Shown here piece by piece: positions 51,159 through 61,477 of a stretch of DNA of 64,000 bases; within the stretch, counting starts at the first letter, position 1; the number at the start of each line of letters is the position of its first letter. The stretch spans positions 881,167,199 through 881,231,198 of the forward strand of contig CM060912.1 in the NCBI GenBank assembly GCA_030737875.1, given 5' to 3'. The DNA comes from Allium sativum. Lineage: Eukaryota; Streptophyta; Magnoliopsida; Asparagales; Amaryllidaceae. Made by a program: the position numbers and the translations under genes. The notes under the pieces were generated by a model. The model did not search any database. It worked only from the letters and a program-made list of their open reading frames with translations, and was not told where the DNA came from.

Positions 51159-52163
51159 CTGCCCTCCAGAAGGTCCTGCCCGCTGAGTCTGTCCTTGCCC
51201 CTATCCTTGCTTCTTTGGGCAATCCTTACTGAAGTGTCCAGATTCTCCGCAATGAAAGCATTCTCCCAACTTCCTCTTCTTCTTCCTACAATCTTTGGCT
51301 ATGTGTCCAGTGATCCCACAGAAGTTTCACTTCCTTGTCTCCTTTGCCTTGTTGTTGTTGGCCTTGTTACCCTTGTTGTTCTTGTTGTTCTTGTTGTTCT
51401 GATTGCTCTGATTGTTCTGATTGCCTCCCCACTTGGAGTCCGCCTTCTTGGTTTGAGTCTCATTAAGCTTAACCTCTTTCTTGCCACTCTTATCATATCC
51501 TTGAAGAAAGTCCATATCTACCAAGCTCTCAAAAGTGGCCCCCATGGGTATATGAGACATGGCCAATCCTTGCAATGGCTCATTCAATCCTCGAGCGAAG
51601 CGTAGAGCCTTCTTCTGAGGTGTGTTAACCATGTCTAAACCGAATCAAGCAAGTTGGTTAAACATATTCACATACTCCCACACGGTCATGTCCCTTTGCT
51701 TCAAAGATATAAACTTCTCCATTTGCAGATTCTCCTCAGCAGATGATAGAAACTTAAGCCCAAACCTCATCCTAAAGTCGGCCCAAGTCTTTATAGGTCT
51801 AGTAGCGTTGGTGACCTCCCACCAATAAGCAGCTTCCTCTTTCATTAGCCATACTGCCAACAGAACTTTCCTACGGTCTTCTACATCAAAGATAGCAAAA
51901 AGGTCTTAAGTTTCCTTTAACTAGTTTCTTGCCTCAACATAAGTCTCTGTCCCAACAAAATTCTTGCCACCCATCGCCTTAAAGTCCTTGCAAATCTTTG
52001 CGAAATCCGCTTGTGGACGCTGAGGAGGAGGAGGAGGAGGAACCTCAGGTACGGGAGGAGGAGTGGGAGTGTTTGCTGGGCCCGCATCATTGGCCCTAGC
52101 TTCCAAGTACCTTCGGAACCATCCGGGTATGTGTACTCCCTCGGGAAGATTAAGACTGGCCAT
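51159..52163 (-). pseudogene. Element B Gag
   Basis: ATG at 52161-52163, directly after a TTTTTCAG/C sequence. Opening MASLNLPEGVHIPGWFRRY, proline-rich linker, then the gag core. In-frame stops stand where tryptophan and glutamate codons are expected (near 51922 and 51908). A TGA at 51327-51329 replaces the first cysteine of the first zinc knuckle, and the second knuckle (CFHCGESGHFSKDC) is still readable at about 51235-51270. The asparagine/threonine-rich stretch before the knuckles comes from an AAC/AAG-type triplet repeat (51345-51425). Confidence 0.88.
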
Positions 52164-52340
52164 GCTGAAAAAGGAAAAGATAGATTTAGAACGAGGAAAC
52201 AAAGGATAGTGCTAATGGCTTTTGGGGAATAGCCTTTTAAAATAAACTAGACTTTCCTTGGAAAAATACTTAATTGGTTTTGAAAATAGTTTTTCAAAAA
52301 AGGGTTTTTAAAACTTTTGTCTGGTCTAGTAAAACCTCAG

Positions 52341-52352
52341 GCTCTGATACCA
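52341..52352 (-). other. Element B primer-binding site (initiator tRNA-Met)
   Basis: Minus strand TGGTATCAGAGC, two bases from the 5' LTR. Confidence 0.93.
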
Positions 52353-52354
52353 AA

Positions 52355-55109
52355 TGTAACACCCCACCTCCGCCAGGGCTACACTCACGAATGCTGGCAC
52401 TAGCTTTGGAGGGGTGTTGTCAAGGTAAACATGCACAGAGATATCACAAGACAGAACATAGATAAATAAATAAGTAAAGCAGCGGTAGAAATTTAAAAAT
52501 CATAGTTAACCATTTCAAAACCAAATAGTCAACTTACATCAAAGAACTTAGTCATTATTTTCCAACTACCACAAGTCTAAAAAACATAAACTGAAAATAA
52601 CAAAAAGTAAACTATCCCCAAGATAGATGATGAATCCATAGCAAGCTCAAGTCCAAACCGTACATGAGCTATCAAGAAAGCAAGCCAAATGTCCAAGCTA
52701 AGCACTAGTGTTCCCTCCCTGAGAACCTTGGGGGGGGGGAACAGAAGAAAAGAGGCGAAAGAAAAAGGGTCAGTCATAAAGACTGGTAAGTCCTACCTAC
52801 TATTAGTATAAAAACTAATGAAGTTAACTAAACATGAGAAACTGAGATGAAATATAAAGATGGTAACTAAATAGCATGATAAACAGATAAGAACGAAGAC
52901 CAAGTGTGGCATCGCATATACAAGGTTTAGTTTTGCACCAATAGTACTAGTATTCCAACCCATGTCAAGTATAAACAAGAAATGATCCCTTGGCCCAATA
53001 TCATGAGGTGACCCAAGTGAAGGTCCAACTACACAGTCTAGTGGATCGGCTCCCTATAAGCCTAACTCGTCAAGTGTCAGTGTCATACGGCACAATCACG
53101 AAATGTAGTCAAACTGTGCTAGGTCCATCCTAGGGTGTATCAAGTCCTAGGGTGCCAACCACTGACACGAATCAAGCACACACAGTCTGAACCTACTGGT
53201 GCCCGTGCCTGCTTTTTCAACTCCGAACTATGTGCATAACCATAGTCCGCCTGAACCTACACCGGCGTACCTACTCAGCCGTCGTTCTGGTCGCTTACAA
53301 TCAGCCCAGTAATCGTGCCCTATCCTAGCCTAGTCCCTAGGGTATCGTGATACATACAAGAGGGTTACTGATGAAAAGGACCACGTGACTAGGGTTTCTA
53401 ACGGGTTAAGTGTGGTTAACCCTATCTAGTCATGTATCAAGTTGGTTAAGTGTATCCAAGTGGTTCATGACTTAACCCTAACATGTGGCATTAATTAATT
53501 TAATGCACCCAACCTCTCACATTAGACTTTGTTGTGGTTACTGGATATGCCGCGCGGGTCCGGGCAGCTTTACACCACAACCTAGTCTAACCTCGGGTTT
53601 CAAGCGCGATGTGACCAACTTCTCACATTGGGTCCTATTGTTTGTAGCCACTGGATTTGCCGGGCGGTTCAGGGCAGATTTACGCTACAAACTCAACCCA
53701 ACCTCGAGTTGGCCACTTTATGGTTTTCTACATGTCAGGACCATATTCAAGTTTTCAAGCATAATAAAGTTTCATGTCACATTTCAAGTCATGTTTTTCA
53801 TGTTATTTCAAGTTTGCCTAACTACCCATAACGTATCCCCATCGCACGTAAATTCGCATCAACACAAGTGAATTAAGGAACATAAAAATATGACCAAAAG
53901 GGGCATAAGGTTGGTAAAGTTGGTCATAAGTTAAACATGATGATATTTGAGGCAAAGGTGTTCATTACAACTAGCATATAGGATTATTGGCCTCAAAACA
54001 TGTATGACATCAAACTTAGCAAATAAACTTGTGGGTAGCATGTAGTTCAACATCATAGGCAAGGTGATAACATGATAATTGTTGATATAGAGTGATAAAC
54101 TTGTGGGTAGCATGTAGTTCAACATCATAGGCAAGTTTACATCAAGGTTATGAGGGGTTCGAGGTTGCGTTATGCATAATCCCCACATAAAGCTCATAGC
54201 TTTCTCCCCAAAAATCAAGGTAAATGGTACTAGGTTCATGATAGTGCCACAACCATAGATCAAAAGAGTCATAAATGGATCTATGCATACAAATATAGCC
54301 CCAAGACAAATATTACACCAAAAATCCCATTTCAACTTGCTACATGTTCATATTAACTTCATAGTTTAAATCTAAGAGTAGAGTGGGGCTTACAAAGCGT
54401 GGCTATGAGAACTAGAACCAAATAGAACAAGATCGAGACGTTGTAGAAGCACTAGGAATGATATAGCAACCCAAATAGCCATGAGAATAAGTAGCTCCTT
54501 TGATTTGATGAAGAAAGATCGCTCCTTTTTGCCTTAGAAGCTCTCAAGATGAAGATGGAGGCCATGATTAGGGAGCATTTTGGTAGAATTTAGTTGTTAG
54601 GATGATTTGTGGTGGTTTAGGCTAGGTATTAGGGTGTTTTTATAGGTGTAGAGACTAGTTTAGGCCATAGGATTAACCCTAGTTTAGATCTGAACCATAA
54701 AATCCCGTCACATGCTAAGTAAACAGACCAAAGGAGCAAACTGGTGCACTAGACCAACAGGGTCCGACTAGGGAGGTCGACACCCAGGTCGACACCTCAG
54801 TCGACCTGGGGGGGGCAGGTCGACTCCCCAGTCAACCCCCCAGTCGACTTGGGGTAGGACGGGAAAATTTCCCACCCAATCTACTTGGATCTGATTTTGA
54901 ATTTCGGGCTGAATTTTGACTTTTCTGAAATCTTCTATGGGCCATAACTTGGTCATACGGACTCCGATTTACGAAATTTCGGACTCGTTTTCAAGCAGAA
55001 TTTCGAGACGAACGCAATGGTGTAACCCGTTCCCATTGATTCTTAACTTATAATTTAATTCTGCCCTGATTTCTTGTTTTAACATGTTATAAAAGTTTGG
55101 GTTGTTACA
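52355..55109 (-). repeat. Element B 5' LTR
   Basis: 2755 bases, partner of 33003-35714. The main length difference is an extra GTCGAC-rich stretch of about 45 bases at 54800-54850. TATA box 54637-54645, donor 54393, hairpins 53522-53590 and 53628-53701, acceptor 52727. The E2F-like site (54857-54875) has lost its CG in one arm. Confidence 0.93.
53522..53701 (-). other. Tandem covarying hairpins, element B 5' LTR
   Basis: Same stems as in the 3' LTR of B (GTTGTGGT/ACCACAAC and TTTGTAGC/GCTACAAA). Differences between the two LTRs fall in the apex (for example GCGTGGGTTC against GCGCGGGTCC), not in the stems. Confidence 0.7.
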
Positions 55110-55114
55110 CCTGT

Positions 55115-56100
55115 CCTGGTGCCATGAGAGCATGAACCTGCCCTCTTGCCTACCCTGGTTCCATGAGAGCCTGAAGCTGCACTCCAGAAGTAGACCCTGT
55201 CCTCTTCCCTTGCCCTTGTCTTCTCGGGTAGTCTTTAATCAGATGTCCTACCCTACCACAGTTGAAACAACCAGTCTTCTTCTTCTTCTTCCTACAGTCC
55301 TTGCTCAGGTGGCCTGGTGTTCCACAATTAAAGCACCTTTTCCTTCCTTTTCTATTGTTATCCTTACCACCTTTCTTAGGTTGCTGCTGTGACTTCTTTT
55401 GATCCCCTTTCTTTTCTGGTGCCTTATTAGCATTAGCGCCTTTCTCCTCTTCATGCAAAAGCGCCATGTCAACCAGTTTATTAAAGGTAGCTCCCATAGG
55501 AATGTGGGTCAGAGCCAACCCATGTAGCGGCTCATTCAAACGTTTAACATATCTCAAGGCCTTCTTTCTAGGTGTGTTTACCAAGTTTAAGCCAAATCTC
55601 GCCATTTGATTGAACTTGTTGATGTACTCCTTTACTGATAAATTCCCCTGCTTCAACGACAAGAACCTCTCCATGTATAAATTCTCTTATGCTCATGAGA
55701 GAAATTTTATCTCGAATCTATGCCTGAAATCCATCCATATCTCCACTGGACGCTCTCCATTTGTGACCTCCCACCAAAACGAAGCTTCGTCCTTCATTAA
55801 CCAAGCAGCTAATTAGACCTTCCTTCCATGTTCTATCTCGAAGATACCAAACAAATCTTCCACCTCCTTAAGCCAATTTCGAGCTTCAACAAACGTCTTT
55901 GATCCGTGAAAAGGTTTCCCGCCCATTACCCGAAAGTTTTTGAATATCTTTGAAAAAGTATCAACGCGGTGAGGGGGAGGAGGAGGAGCGGCTGCAACTG
56001 GGGGAGGAGGAACGTCTGCTGGGCCTGCAGCAGTGGCCCTAGCCTCCAAATACCTTCTGAACCAGGTTGGTATCGGTATGCCCTCGGGTATCCCAGACAT
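55115..56100 (-). pseudogene. Element A Gag
   Basis: ATG at 56098-56100 after CTTTTCAG/C. Sense order: SGIPEGIPIPTWFRRYLEARA, proline-rich linker, gag core with a stop replacing a lysine (near 55814) and two stops close together (near 55688 and 55682) where arginine and glutamate are expected. Then open from about 55674 to the B insertion: [15 protein letters not shown], two zinc knuckles (CFNCGTPGHLSKDC intact, and CFNCGRVGHLIKDY with the last cysteine lost). Protease continues at 33002. Confidence 0.9.
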
Positions 56101-56263
56101 GCTGAAAAGAAAAAGGAAGAGATTCAAAAGGGAGAATCGAAGAAAAGATATATGGCTCTTACGGGTTATGTTCTTAAAACAAACTTTTCTCTTGAAAATA
56201 CTCTCCTTAAAACATGTTTTTGAATTTTTTTTCAAAATCTCTTATCTGTTCTTGTAACCTTCA

Positions 56264-56275
56264 ACTCTGATACCA
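56264..56275 (-). other. Element A primer-binding site (one mismatch)
   Basis: Minus strand TGGTATCAGAGT. The last base has changed from C to T compared with B, C and D. Confidence 0.85.
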
Positions 56276-56277
56276 CG

Positions 56278-57344
56278 TGTAACACCCCACATCCATTAAT
56301 GTCACTCTCAAGAGAATGCATTAACTTTCATGGAGTATTATTGGTGTATAGAACAGAATATAACAAGACAGATACATATATTGGTACTTGAAAATTTTAA
56401 AACAACTTCTATTGCAGCGGAGAAATAGTTTCATTACAACAACATCATAAACCAACAACAAAACCAAGTACACTTAATATCCATCTTGATAAATTGTTTT
56501 CTAAGTAAATAAAGTAAAAATCATAACCCCAACATAAGTAGCCATAAAAGAGATAAGCTAAACTTTACTTTCAGCAATCTAAGCATTTCCAAAAGAAAGA
56601 GAAAAAGATCCAAATCAAGCTCCAGTAGCACTAGTCCCTCCCTGAGAACCTGGAGGGGAGGGAGAGGAGGAAGAAAAGAGGTGAAAAAAATGGGGTCATA
56701 CATAAAGTCTGGCGAGTTCAATAACTTTAACAATATAATTATAAAAGTAATTAGGATAAGGCATAAACTGGTAAAACAATGAATGATTGTGAAGCAAATG
56801 GGCAAGACAAAACAAACAAGAGGAATATGCTAGCGTTAATCGCGCTCCTAATCACTATAGGATAATTACTATACTGCACCGTTACTAGTCACCCTAAATG
56901 TTGATCCCGCCTACCTACTGAACATAATAATGATAATGGTAGTTTCGTGTACTCCTCGCTGTCTTCATAGGTGCCGCCTACCCATATCTCCACTAGTTGT
57001 ACCCACTACCCCCATGCGATCTGCTTCCTAACTCGTAGATACTTGTGCTGGTCCCACAGTGGGGCGTATGACTCCCCAAAGTGGCAACCCGATACCACTA
57101 AAGATGCACAACTTATATCTACACGATGCAACAACGCCTTATCTACCAACCCGGGCCCACATTTGCACATGACCCCGTTGGACTTGCGTTGCCACCGCTA
57201 ACCCGTTTTGACCTCTTACAATCAAACCCAGTAAGCGTGTCCCGTCCTCGAGCTCACAAAGATACTTAATGGGTTACTGGTTTGAAAAGGTTCCCCCATG
57301 CTTGACACAAGCTTTCCACCTATGCTTGGTCCCCACTTAGGATT
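56278..57344 (-). repeat. Element A 5' LTR, fragment cut by element D
   Basis: Aligns with 16267-17336 of the 3' LTR and stops at GGATT, where D begins. It includes the acceptor region (GTTCTCAGGGA preceded by CCAG at 56650-56653). The remaining two thirds, with the promoter, must lie beyond D outside the window. Confidence 0.9.
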
Positions 57345-58579
57345 TGTAACACCCCACATCTGTTAAGGTCACTCACAAAGGGAATGCCTTAACTTCAATG
57401 GAGCATTATGGGTACTAGAATAGAAATATTACAAGATAGACATATATAAGACAGCGGAAAGTAAAGTAGGAGTACTTCAAATCATTTATTAAATATAATT
57501 GTTTACAAAAAAAGCCCATCAACTTCCAATACCCAATTACATAGCTAAAATATCTGTCTTGCTCAAAAACAAAGAAGCATAAAAATAAATTCTGATATTC
57601 CCCAATAAAGAAAGGCAAGCCATAGCCAAGAGAAATCCAAGCCGTACACGAAAGAGCCTTGGAGCTTGGTAAGATCTGAACTAAGCTGTATTCCCACGCT
57701 GCGAACCTGGGGGGAAATGGAAGAAAAAGAGGCGAAACAAAACGGGTCAGTCATAAAGACTGAGTAAGTCCTAGTGAATTTTAGCATCAAAACAGGTAAA
57801 GATAACATGACATGAATAAACTGAAAATAAACATAAGCATGATGACGAGTTAAGCTACAGGCACGATGAATCAAGTATAACATCCTATAATTCCTATCAA
57901 GAGTAGCATCACAAGGTTCCTACCAAGTATCACATCGCAAGGTTTCTATCAAGTATAACATCGCAAGATTTCTAAGCTTCGTCATTAAAATATTTCAGTG
58001 ATATCTATTTGCTCTGCACCACTTGACTAGTGTCCCAACTAGTTATCTATATAAAATGATCATATAATAACGTGATCCCAATCCCCGAAATTGTGGTTGC
58101 TTTCAGGTGTACATCTATTATTTATAACCTAGATCTAATCTAGGGTTTTCTATCGAGCGCTTCCTAGATTCAACCAGGGTTTACGCGACCTAGGTCCAAC
58201 TAGAGTTTATGCTACCTATTGAACGCTTCTCGGATTCAGGGTTTATGCTACCTAGGTCCAACTAGGGATTATGCTACCTGTGGGTGTCATACGGCCCCCA
58301 ATGATTGTAGATACCAATGCTGGTCCCACCATGGGGTGTATCAAGTCCCATGGTTGCAGCCCGACACAATTCTAGAATGCATAGTGTATGCTACTGGGGC
58401 CCAGTGCCTGCTTTTGCTGCTCCGAAGTGCATGCACACACGCACTCTGTTAGAACCTACACTGCTGCACTACTCGCCGTTGATTTGACCGCTTACAATCA
58501 GCCCAGTAATCGTGCCCCACCTTACCTAGTATCAAGGTACCATGATACACCTATGTGGGTTACTACTGAAATGGGTCCC

Positions 58580-59480
58580 TGTTACTAGGGTTTCCTACTG
58601 GTTAAGTTTGTGGGCCTATATATACAGATATTACCCACCTACCCGTGATGTACTTAACCCACTGATTCAAGCATGTTTATTAATGGTTAAGTTTGTGGGC
58701 CTATATTTACTAATATTAGCCACAAACCCGATATGTACTTAACCCTCTCCGTCCATCGCGTTAAGTTGGCTAAGTGTTTTCTCTTGTTTTACTTAACCCT
58801 ACCACACATCATGTTATATCGGTTAAGTGTTGCTTTTTGTGTTACTTAACCCTACTACAAGTCTTGTTATACTGGCTAAGCATTCTCCCTTGTGTTAACT
58901 TAACCCCACCGCATGTCATGTCATAATGGTTAAGTGTACGTTGACTTAGCCCACCCACTTATCATGTTGTGACGGTTAAGTATTACCCTCTGTTGTTACT
59001 TAACCTTACCACGCATCACGTTATATTGGTTAAGCGCATGTTAACTTTAACCCATCCACTAGTCATATTATAATGGTTGAGTGTTACCCTCGTGTGTTTA
59101 CTTAACCCTACCACGCATCAGGTTATATCTAATCGGTGTTATCAACCCATTCAAGTTAAACCAACCCATCTGCTAGTCATGCTATAACGGTTAAGTGATA
59201 TCAATCAATTCAAGTTATCTTAACCCACCCACTTATCATATTATGTTGGTGAAGTGCTATTAATCTACTCAACCACACCCACTTGTCTAATAAACATGTT
59301 GTATTAGTTGAGTGTCCTCAATTTGCTTAACCCTGCCCACTTGTCTAATTAACATGTTAAAATGGTTAAGTGTTTTCGAGCAATCAAATTCAGGTTTGCT
59401 TAACCCACCCATTCATGTCATATTGGTTAAGTGTCATTAGTCTAGTCATATTACTTAACCTTTCCATTCTTAGCGTGTCT
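58580..59480. repeat. Expanded CTTAACC / GGTTAAG array in the D LTR
   Basis: About fifteen units of 40-60 bases, each holding an ACTTAACCC motif and, 15-30 bases later, GGTTAAGTG, so each unit can fold on itself. Spacers vary but often include CATGTTATA or CACTTGTC. One to three such units occur at the same place in the LTRs of A, B and C. Confidence 0.85.
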
Positions 59481-59523
59481 GTTTATTGGCATTAATTAAT
59501 TATTAATGCATCAACCACTCACA

Positions 59524-59704
59524 TTAGACCTGTTGTAGCGGTCACTGGATATGCCGGGCGGTTCCGGGCAGAATTACACCACAACTCAGTCTAACCTCAG
59601 GTTTAAGCATGATATGACTAACTTCTCACATTGGATCTTATTATTTGCAGTCACTGGATATGCCGGGCGGTTCCGGGAAGAATTACACTACAAACTCGAC
59701 CCAA
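59524..59704 (-). other. Tandem hairpins, element D LTR
   Basis: At 59524-59594 and 59631-59704, with apex CACTGGATATGCCGGGCGG conserved. The stems show mismatches (for example TTTGCAGT against ACTACAAA), which fits decay in this old copy. Confidence 0.6.
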
Positions 59705-61038
59705 CCTCGAGTTAGCCATGTTCACGTTCGTGTTCATACTCATATTCATGTTCATGTTTCAACCACGTTCATATTTCCACTTATATGCCAATTACCAAGT
59801 TCATAATTCACGTTTATGCCCCAAAACGTATTCCCAAAGTATTATCATAATTCACTATAAAGTTATGCCAAGTTATAGCCTTTTATTTACAATACATGCC
59901 AACTACCCAAAACCCAACTTAGGCGCATTCATATTAAACCTCTACCAAGTCATAAATTATCATATACGTTTCAACTCCAAATTTTACATAATTAACATAT
60001 GCCCAAGTTCTAGATTACATGTCAGTTTTACATATGCCCAATTCATACTAAATTTACATATGTTCAATTCATGCCGTTTTTCATGTATGCCAATTTTATG
60101 CCAATTTACACATATATCAAGTTTCATGCCATTTTACATATGTCAAGATTCATGATTTACATGTTTACAAGGCTATGCTCAATTTACATAGATCAATTTT
60201 ATACCCAAAATTACATGTATACTACGTTTACGCCAATTTACCCATAACAAGTTCTAGCCAAATTACATATATCAAGATCCATATCAAATTACATATATCA
60301 ATGCCGATCGCGCAATAACCATTATAATGGCAATACCCAAAATTAACCCGTTTCATGTTAATGCTAAATTATCCCCAAACATCCAATTTTCATATTATGC
60401 CTTCGATTCAACCAAACACATATATTCCACTAGGCAATATTCCAATATTTCCGCTGTATACCATCGCACGTATATCGTAGTTTAGGCCTAGGTCCGAAAT
60501 TGACCTAGGTTCATCAAAAGAAAATAAATAGAGGAAGGTAGAAGATTGCAATAAAAACGAGATCAGAGAGAAAATGACATAAAAACATCATCTCAGGCAT
60601 AAAGAATAGATCTTGTTAATAATATCAACATGAACCAAGAAAATTGATTTACAACAAGCTAAATAGACCATAAACTTGTCATGAGAATAAAGATAGAAAG
60701 GTTCCCAAAATCAAGATCCAAGAAGAAACAAGAATAGACTTGGATCAAAAGTCCAATTTCACTTCATCACATGTCCATATTAAGTTTAATTATTTTAATC
60801 TGAAAATAACTAGAACTTACAGATCGTGGACAAGGAATTAAGAACTGAATTTGTTGTAAAAATGTTGCGGCGTTGTTGATTTATTGTCTTGAATCATTGT
60901 AGAAGCCTTAATCTTCGAATTGGATTGAGTATGAAAGTTTAGGAAATTTATTAGAGGTGGTGGCCATGATCAAGAGGGATCTCGGCAGCATTTTGGTGTA
61001 AGAATGATTTGTTATGAATTAGGTTAGGTCTTAGGGTG

Positions 61039-61047
61039 TATTTATAG
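61039..61047 (-). promoter_or_regulatory. TATA box of element D LTR
   Basis: Minus strand CTATAAATACACCCTA, 220 nt above the donor-like site. Confidence 0.6.
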
Positions 61048-61477
61048 GTGAAGGAACTATTTAGGGCCTTTAGATCAACCCTAGAATCAATCCAGACCAT
61101 AAAAACACGTCCCGGGCTTCAAAAATGGGTTCTGGGCCAAAACAAGATGACCAGGTCGACCTGTAAGGGGGGAGGTCGACCATATGGTCGATCTGTAGGG
61201 AGTAATTCGACCCCGAAGTCCACCATCTGGTCGACCTGACCCCCAGGTCGACCCCCAAGTCGACTTGCCTGGTTCTGTGCTGCCTGAAATTTGCTGAATC
61301 TTCTGCAGGCCATAACTTCTTTATCCGAACTTTGATTTTCGAAAACTCGGACTCTATTTCATGCAAAATTCCGAGTTGAACGCAATGGCGCAACCTGTTT
61401 CCCATAATTCTCATTTTAAAAATTAATTATACCTTGATTTCTTGTTTCAACATGTTATTAAAATTCGGGTTGTTACA

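Larger units (their letters stand above)
33003..55109 (-). mobile_element. Element B: Ty3/gypsy chromovirus inserted in A
   Basis: LTRs 33003-35714 and 52355-55109. Primer-binding site at 52341-52352, and a polypurine tract beside the 3' LTR. Perfect 5-base target duplication CCTGT (32998-33002 and 55110-55114). It lies at the gag/protease junction of A and is itself split by C. The coding region is complete in order but has several nonsense codons and a protease active-site change. Confidence 0.93.
57707..60820 (-). other. Putative intron in the element D LTR leader
   Basis: Donor CGATCT/GTAAGTTCTA (a very good match to the plant consensus), CTGAC 39 nt before the end, T/C tract, acceptor CCCCCAG/GTTCGCAGC. 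3114 nt. Confidence 0.5.
57345..61477 (-). repeat. Element D 3' LTR (4133 bases)
   Basis: TGTAACACCCC...GGTTGTTACA. Shared layout with A-C: U3 core (61310-61410), GTCGAC cluster (61150-61265), TATA box, donor 60820, hairpin pair, branch point (57746-57750) and acceptor 57707. It is longer than the other LTRs because of the expanded CTTAACC/GGTTAAG array. No E2F-like palindrome found. Confidence 0.9.

Noticed and set aside
58580..59480. CTTAACCC repeats as interstitial telomere sequence
   Set aside because: The plant telomere unit is CCCTAAA. Here the motif is ACTTAACCC with 15-30-base spacers and inverted partners, so it is not telomeric.
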